In this document: piece by piece, positions 59,780-64,000 of the stretch
How positions within the stretch are numbered: the first letter of the stretch is position 1
Layout of the letters: every line of letters begins with the position of its first letter
Origin: Coleofasciculus sp937127375
Lineage (GTDB): Bacteria > Cyanobacteriota > Cyanobacteriia > Cyanobacteriales > Coleofasciculaceae
DNA length: 64,000 bases
NCBI GenBank assembly: GCA_040218875.1
Contig: JAVJQP010000107.1
Reading direction: 5' to 3' (one strand)
The notes under the pieces: model-generated
Database searches by the model: none
Told to the model about the DNA's origin: nothing
The model's input: only the letters and a program-made list of their open reading frames with translations
Made by a program: the position numbers and the translations under genes

Positions 59780-61228
59780 TTACCCTTTCATCTTCTCAGC
59801 TTTAGCGATCACTTGATCAATATCACCGACCAGGTAGAATGCCTGTTCGGGCAGGTCGTCCAATTCTCCATTCAGAATCATTTGGAATCCCTTAATCGTT
59901 TTGTCAAGAGAAACGTACTGACCGGGTAAACCTGTAAATATTTCCGCCACAAAGAATGGCTGAGACAAGAAACGCTCAATTTTTCGCGCCCGGGCAACTG
60001 TCAGACGGTCATCTTCCGACAATTCATCTAAACCCAGAATCGCAATAATATCCTGGAGTTCCTTGTAGCGCTGTAGGGTTGACTGGACAGCACGCGCCGT
60101 TTGGTAATGCTCTTCACCCACAATATTGGGTTGGAGCATGGTTGACGTTGAATCAAGGGGGTCTACAGCGGGGTAGATTCCCTTCGAGGCTAAAGCACGA
60201 GAGAGTACCGTCGTCGCATCCAGGTGAGCAAAGGTGGTTGCTGGTGCTGGGTCGGTTAAGTCATCAGCTGGGACATAAACCGCTTGAATCGAGGTAATTG
60301 ATCCTTCTTTGGTTGAAGTAATCCGCTCTTGCAGTTGACCCATTTCTGTAGCCAATGTGGGCTGATATCCCACAGCCGAAGGCATCCGACCCAGGAGTGC
60401 AGATACTTCTGAACCCGCTTGCACAAACCGGAAGATGTTGTCGATAAACAGTAGCACGTCTTGCTTGTTGACATCGCGGAAATGTTCCGCCATCGTCAGC
60501 GCCGCCAGACCAACCCGCATCCGGGCACCGGGGGGTTCGTTCATCTGACCGTAGACCAGCGCTACTTTAGACTGGCTGAGGTCTTCTTCGTTGATAACCT
60601 TTGACTCTTTAAATTCGTTGTAAAGGTCGTTTCCTTCACGGGTGCGTTCGCCCACACCACCAAATACCGACACACCACCGTGAGCTTTGGCAATGTTGTT
60701 GATCAGTTCTTGAATGATAACGGTTTTACCAACACCCGCTCCACCAAATAAACCAACTTTACCACCTCGACGGTAGGGCGCCAGCAAGTCTACAACCTTA
60801 ATCCCCGTTTCAAAAATCGACGGTTTGGTTTCCAGTTCGGTGAATTTAGGAGCCGAACGGTGAATCGGCGATCGTTCTTCGGTATTGACCGGACCCAATT
60901 CATCGACAGGCTCACCTAACACATTGAAAATTCGTCCCAGGGTAGCACCGCCTACGGGAACACTAATGGCGGTGCCAGTGTCTACGGCTTCCATCCCTCG
61001 AACTAAGCCGTCCGTACCACTCATGGCAACAGCTCGGACTTGGTTATCACCGAGTAACTGCTGCACTTCACAGGTTACGGCAACATCCTGTCCTGCTGCA
61101 TTCTTGCCTTCGATTTTCAAAGCATTGTAAATCCGGGGCATTTTGCCGCCAGGAAACTCAACATCGACAACAGGTCCGATGATTTGAGTAATAACGCCGG
61201 TGTTTGTTTTTTCTGTGGTGGCTACCAT
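59780..61228 (-). CDS. atpB: ATP synthase beta subunit
   Basis: The ATG at 61228 (MVATTEKTNTGVITQIIGPV) is the family start; an earlier in-frame ATG at 61294 adds an unlikely extension. The 482-residue catalytic subunit has the P-loop GLFGGAGVGKTVIIQEL (about 163), the EPPGARMRVGLAAL motif, Walker B DVLLFIDNIFRFVQAG, and the C-terminal helical domain. It makes ATP at the thylakoid F1Fo enzyme. The atpB-atpC gap (59499-59779) contains no gene. Confidence 0.97.
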   Translation of the reverse strand: MVATTEKTNTGVITQIIGPVVDVEFPGGKMPRIYNALKIEGKNAAGQDVAVTCEVQQLLGDNQVRAVAMSGTDGLVRGMEAVDTGTAISVPVGGATLGRIFNVLGEPVDELGPVNTEERSPIHRSAPKFTELETKPSIFETGIKVVDLLAPYRRGGKVGLFGGAGVGKTVIIQELINNIAKAHGGVSVFGGVGERTREGNDLYNEFKESKVINEEDLSQSKVALVYGQMNEPPGARMRVGLAALTMAEHFRDVNKQDVLLFIDNIFRFVQAGSEVSALLGRMPSAVGYQPTLATEMGQLQERITSTKEGSITSIQAVYVPADDLTDPAPATTFAHLDATTVLSRALASKGIYPAVDPLDSTSTMLQPNIVGEEHYQTARAVQSTLQRYKELQDIIAILGLDELSEDDRLTVARARKIERFLSQPFFVAEIFTGLPGQYVSLDKTIKGFQMILNGELDDLPEQAFYLVGDIDQVIAKAEKMKG

Positions 61229-61444
61229 GCTTGCATCTATTATATTCTGGGATAACGAGCGTGCTTCTGACTTCATAAAGCACTCAGGTGACAAAGGGCT
61301 TGCTATTTCTAGAAGCCCACACTATACTCCATCGAGTCAGTGTGTGGAGTTGTCACAGCTTAAGAGCTTAACAATACCGCTCTCTAGATTACCACTTATG
61401 GGTATCGCCAACCCAGTAGCCCGTGAGGAATTAGCTAATCGCAT

Positions 61445-62494
61445 TCAGTGTTCTTGTAAGTGAGCTTTCTGTTTGCGTCTAAGCATTGTCCGAAACCCTA
61501 AGGTTGCCACTCCCAGCAATCCGAGTAAGCCGGATGGTTCTGGCACACTCTGGGGTTCTGGGTCATCTGGGGGAAATAAATTTCCCGGATCAGTTCCCGG
61601 ATCAGTTACAGGGTCGTCTGAGGGAAATGGGGATTCATCAGGCGGATCATCATTGGGTTGAGGATTTAGTTGTGGCGGTTTTGTCCCCAGAGACTTGCCT
61701 TTAATGAAGACAGCAGAGTCTAATATACCATCACCCCAATCTGCAACATTAATCCTGATCGTATTTGTGCTATCTTTAATCAGCTGACCCTCAAAGGTCA
61801 AATTTTTGGTATAGCCATCCAGTTTTGTATTGACGCCAGACCCGACAGGATTATAAATAAAGTCAGGGTGATACGAGGTTGGGTCTTTGGGGTCAGGAAC
61901 TAAATTGTTGATCGTAACGGGTTGATTATCACTCAACATAGCCAAGGACTCTCCATTCAGCCACATGTTAAACGAGTCGTTGAACTCCGTCCCCCCAAAT
62001 TCGACAAATTCTTCCGAGCCAAAGACGTATTCAAAGAATACCTTATCTACTGTGCTATCGGCATCAAAGCTGAGTTCCAAAGTCATGTTATCCCCTTGCA
62101 TCCCTATTTCCCTCTGTTCATAGGAAGGGCTTTGTGGCTCAAAATCTGTACTCAAGTCGCTGAGATCTCCCCCGTGAAAATCTACTCCTCCATCTTGCGT
62201 GTTTTGTCCAGGTAAATCTTCAACTCTACCCGTACTCAAAACGATGCCCTCACCCAGACCGAAAGGATCGTTGTTGAAAAGACCAAAGGCTTCATCATTC
62301 ACTTCGCCTAGATCATCATAAACTGCTAAACCAAAGTTACTCAGTCCGGTCGTATCCCCTAACAACACATCAAGTAAATCTTGAGCATTGCCACCGGGCG
62401 TAATTGTAAATGCCATCGCTGGCAGTCCCCACAAGCTCAGAAGAGCCGTTGTTGCAATAGTGGTCGTTGTTGTCTTGATTGGTAGAAGCCCCAT
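61445..62494 (-). CDS. PEP-CTERM protein with choice-of-anchor L domain
   Basis: The ATG at 62494 follows GGAGGG and gives 349 residues. A signal peptide (TTIATTALLSLWGLPAMA) leads to a choice-of-anchor L-type domain (ITPGGNAQDLLDVLLGDTTG, GIVLSTGRVEDLPG, FFEYVFGSEEFVEFGGTEFND). A Pro/Asp-rich linker with DPGTDPG repeats follows. The sorting tail is VPEPSGLLGLLGVATLGF followed by RRK. PEP-CTERM proteins are exported and processed by an exosortase, often with exopolysaccharide. No exosortase is in the window. Confidence 0.88.
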   Translation of the reverse strand: MGLLPIKTTTTTIATTALLSLWGLPAMAFTITPGGNAQDLLDVLLGDTTGLSNFGLAVYDDLGEVNDEAFGLFNNDPFGLGEGIVLSTGRVEDLPGQNTQDGGVDFHGGDLSDLSTDFEPQSPSYEQREIGMQGDNMTLELSFDADSTVDKVFFEYVFGSEEFVEFGGTEFNDSFNMWLNGESLAMLSDNQPVTINNLVPDPKDPTSYHPDFIYNPVGSGVNTKLDGYTKNLTFEGQLIKDSTNTIRINVADWGDGILDSAVFIKGKSLGTKPPQLNPQPNDDPPDESPFPSDDPVTDPGTDPGNLFPPDDPEPQSVPEPSGLLGLLGVATLGFRTMLRRKQKAHLQEH

Positions 62495-62888
62495 TGTTTT
62501 TCCCTCCTTCAAGGAAAATAGTTGCACAGTCGTCTGGTTGATTTCAAGCTTTATGGCTTGTCTTCACAGAAATAATACACTAATGTAAAGTTATGTTAAA
62601 GATTTACAATTAGAGAGTTTTCTTGTTATCCTCCATTTTACTATCTAAACAAAATAATTGAGGGATCGCCTCTAACGTTGAGCAGAAACCCCTGGGGATC
62701 AGAAACCAACGGGAATTGTAATAGATTAGTATTTGCAGCCACCTTGTATGAGGAGTATTTGTGGAGGACGGTGGTTCAGTATTAAAACTGTATGCTAAAA
62801 AGACGTGATTTAGCACATTTATTTCCAATACTAATATTTTACGCTAGTGCCTAGTGCAAGAAGGCAGAAATAAAACTACGTCACCATT
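62495..62888. other. Gap with no recognised gene
   Basis: This space lies between the divergent PEP-CTERM and hydrolase-like genes and likely holds both promoters. An open frame at 62610-62828 (minus) has no family-like features and is not called. No repeat of the families above was seen here. Confidence 0.45.
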
Positions 62889-63446
62889 ATGCACAAAGCA
62901 GTTATCATTTGTCCCGGTATTCACAATTCACAGTTGACACACGAGTTTTTAGCTGGGTTACAACGCTGTGACTCTGGCAATGTAGAGCGTGTTCAGCAAC
63001 TATTACTTTTTCCCAGCCACGAGTATCCGGCTTATTCAGCGATTCATATTTTGAACTATTTACAGCGTCATCTTACTCTAATGAACACCTCTGTTACTTT
63101 TATCAGTTTTAGCGCCGGAGTAGTTGGTGCGATTGGTGCAGCATGGGGATGGCAGATGCTTGGGGGAACCGTGAAAGCGCTGGTGGCGTTGGATGGGTGG
63201 GGTGTACCCTTATATGGAACGTTTCCCATTCATCGGCTGAGTCACGATTATTTTACCCACTGGAGTTCCGCCTTATTGGGAAGTGGTGACAGTCGTTTTT
63301 ATGCTGACCCCCCAGTGGAACATCTAAAATTATGGGAAAAGCCGGATAGTTGTCCAGGGTGGTGGGTGCAGCGAGTTAAGAATGGGAGAGAATGGCGACG
63401 TTATCTGACGGCGGCTGAGTTTGTGGTGCAACTCTTGTCGGATTAA
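62889..63446 (+). CDS. Alpha/beta-hydrolase-like conserved protein
   Basis: This 185-residue protein begins AVIICPGIHNSQLTHEFLAG and has VTFISFSAGVVGAIGAA (about 75-91). The latter resembles the nucleophile elbow of an alpha/beta hydrolase but has FSAG in place of a full GxSxG. DGWGVPLYGTFPIHRLSHDY could carry later catalytic residues. Length is short for the fold. I recognise it only as a conserved cyanobacterial type; activity is uncertain. Confidence 0.65.
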   Translation: MHKAVIICPGIHNSQLTHEFLAGLQRCDSGNVERVQQLLLFPSHEYPAYSAIHILNYLQRHLTLMNTSVTFISFSAGVVGAIGAAWGWQMLGGTVKALVALDGWGVPLYGTFPIHRLSHDYFTHWSSALLGSGDSRFYADPPVEHLKLWEKPDSCPGWWVQRVKNGREWRRYLTAAEFVVQLLSD

Positions 63447-63540
63447 CCGTTTTTGTCTAAGACAAAATAGCGAGCGAGACGCTCGCACTACATAAAACCG
63501 TTCCCTGTTCTCTATTCCCTCTTGGGATCAACTGATGTTC

Positions 63541-64000
63541 TAACTTCTCTCCGCAGCACTATATTTTAATGAACTACGACGACTTCAACGAAGTAAGTCG
63601 TCGTTTCTGACGCTTCTGAGCTCCTAGTTGCTTCATGCTTCCACAATCAGTAGAGCTAGGCAGCTCTGCGTCTAAAGAAGTTCGTTCCAAACCCCTTGCC
63701 CAAATCTCATTAACTTGAGCGGCATTGATATCTCTATCTTTAACGTGCTTGCAGTCGGGATTAGAGCAAATATGGACTCTATCGCTCAAAGTCTTAGGCG
63801 TTAATTCCCAACATTTAGCACACCGTTGAATTGGCTTGAGCGTCCTAGTTGGTGACTCAACATAAAACCCACCTGCCTCAGCCGATTTGTAGGTTAATAA
63901 ATCACCGACTATACCAAACCCAACGTCAAGAATAGACCGATTTAATCCGGCTTTCTGTTTCTGACGCTTACCCTTCTTTGCCTTCCGAGTCATACCCTTG
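63541..64000 (-). mobile_element. IS200/IS605-type element, 3' half, running off the window
   Basis: It consists of the tnpB C-terminal part and a right-end hairpin ACGACGACTT/AAGTCGTCGT (about 63569-63597). The left end lies beyond 64000. Confidence 0.65.
63574..64000 (-). CDS. tnpB: TnpB RNA-guided nuclease, C-terminal part (runs off the window)
   Basis: The visible part runs from just after the RuvC II region (KGMTRKAKKGKRQKQKAG) through AGLNRSILDVGFGIV, the zinc finger CAKCWEL..CSNPDC, and the RuvC III aspartate in VKDRDINAAQVNEIW. It continues to a basic tail (LGAQKRQKRRLTSLKSS). The stop lies in the right-end hairpin, as in the element at 31660-33343. The first catalytic aspartate and the RuvC II glutamate lie outside, so whether it is intact is unknown. 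The sequence differs from both other TnpBs in the window. Confidence 0.82.
   Translation of the reverse strand, partial: KGMTRKAKKGKRQKQKAGLNRSILDVGFGIVGDLLTYKSAEAGGFYVESPTRTLKPIQRCAKCWELTPKTLSDRVHICSNPDCKHVKDRDINAAQVNEIWARGLERTSLDAELPSSTDCGSMKQLGAQKRQKRRLTSLKSS

Noticed and set aside
62610..62828. A 72-codon minus-strand frame upstream of the hydrolase-like gene
   Set aside because: It lies in the promoter gap, has an AT-rich random composition and no family resemblance.

Overview
The window is chromosomal DNA from a cyanobacterium, most likely a filamentous repeat-rich type of the Coleofasciculus/Moorena/Microcoleus kind (genus is inference). The evidence is a ferredoxin-dependent glutamate synthase, the plastid-type ribosomal protein PSRP-3/Ycf65, an rne-rnhB pair whose RNase E ends in the cyanobacterial RRRRRRSSA motif, an str operon that includes rpsJ, a split atpB-atpC unit, a KdpD without a kinase domain, WD40 and Ser/Thr kinase proteins, Uma2 (DUF820) proteins, a PEP-CTERM protein, and many GCGATCGC (HIP1) octamers.

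Layout. 1-2.6 kb: start of a DNA photolyase, a Nudix hydrolase, a wrecked IS607-type element and folK. 2.6-10 kb: a WD40 protein, a secreted protein of unknown function, a tandem pair of membrane proteins with a pilin-like C-terminus, an MFS-like transporter and a kinase-WD40 protein. 10-20.4 kb: a Uma2 protein, a nuclease-like protein, cysteine desulfurase, rne with a long structured leader, rnhB, a TnpB element, a DUF1997 protein and pheA. 20.3-26.2 kb: a LON-domain protein and the str operon rpsL-rpsG-fusA-tuf-rpsJ on the minus strand. 26.4-37.5 kb: an IscA-like protein, a cupin, a phosphodiester glycosidase-like protein, a Uma2 protein, a secreted CHAT-protease gene broken by an IS200/IS605-type element, and a VapBC toxin-antitoxin pair. 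37.9-42.7 kb: glutamate synthase. 42.7-54.7 kb: a response regulator and histidine kinase with an IscB relic between them, then kdpA-kdpB-kdpF/G-small ORF-kdpC, a broken response regulator, a small membrane protein, a CPA2 antiporter with universal-stress domains, and kdpD. 55-64 kb: a peptidoglycan hydrolase, a HAD phosphatase, PSRP-3, atpC/atpB, a PEP-CTERM protein, an alpha/beta-hydrolase-like protein, and the 3' half of a further tnpB.

How the parts relate. The 45.4-54.7 kb block looks like a potassium and cation homeostasis island. It holds the high-affinity K+ ATPase, a truncated KdpD sensor and a cation/proton antiporter, with a complete two-component pair beside it that could supply the missing signalling half (inference). 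The core genes are ordinary housekeeping genes. Between them lies an unusual density of RNA-guided nuclease (TnpB/IscB) elements and remnants: eight loci, of which two have intact tnpB genes. There are also at least five families of short dispersed repeats.

I found no convincing complete new defence system. The best leads are the membrane-anchored pilin-like paralogues, the TnpB element with a divergent ribbon-helix-helix gene, the IscB and TnpB remnants that keep structured-RNA ends, the long rne leader, and an unknown 54-codon gene inside the kdp operon. All calls come from reading the sequence; no database search was run.
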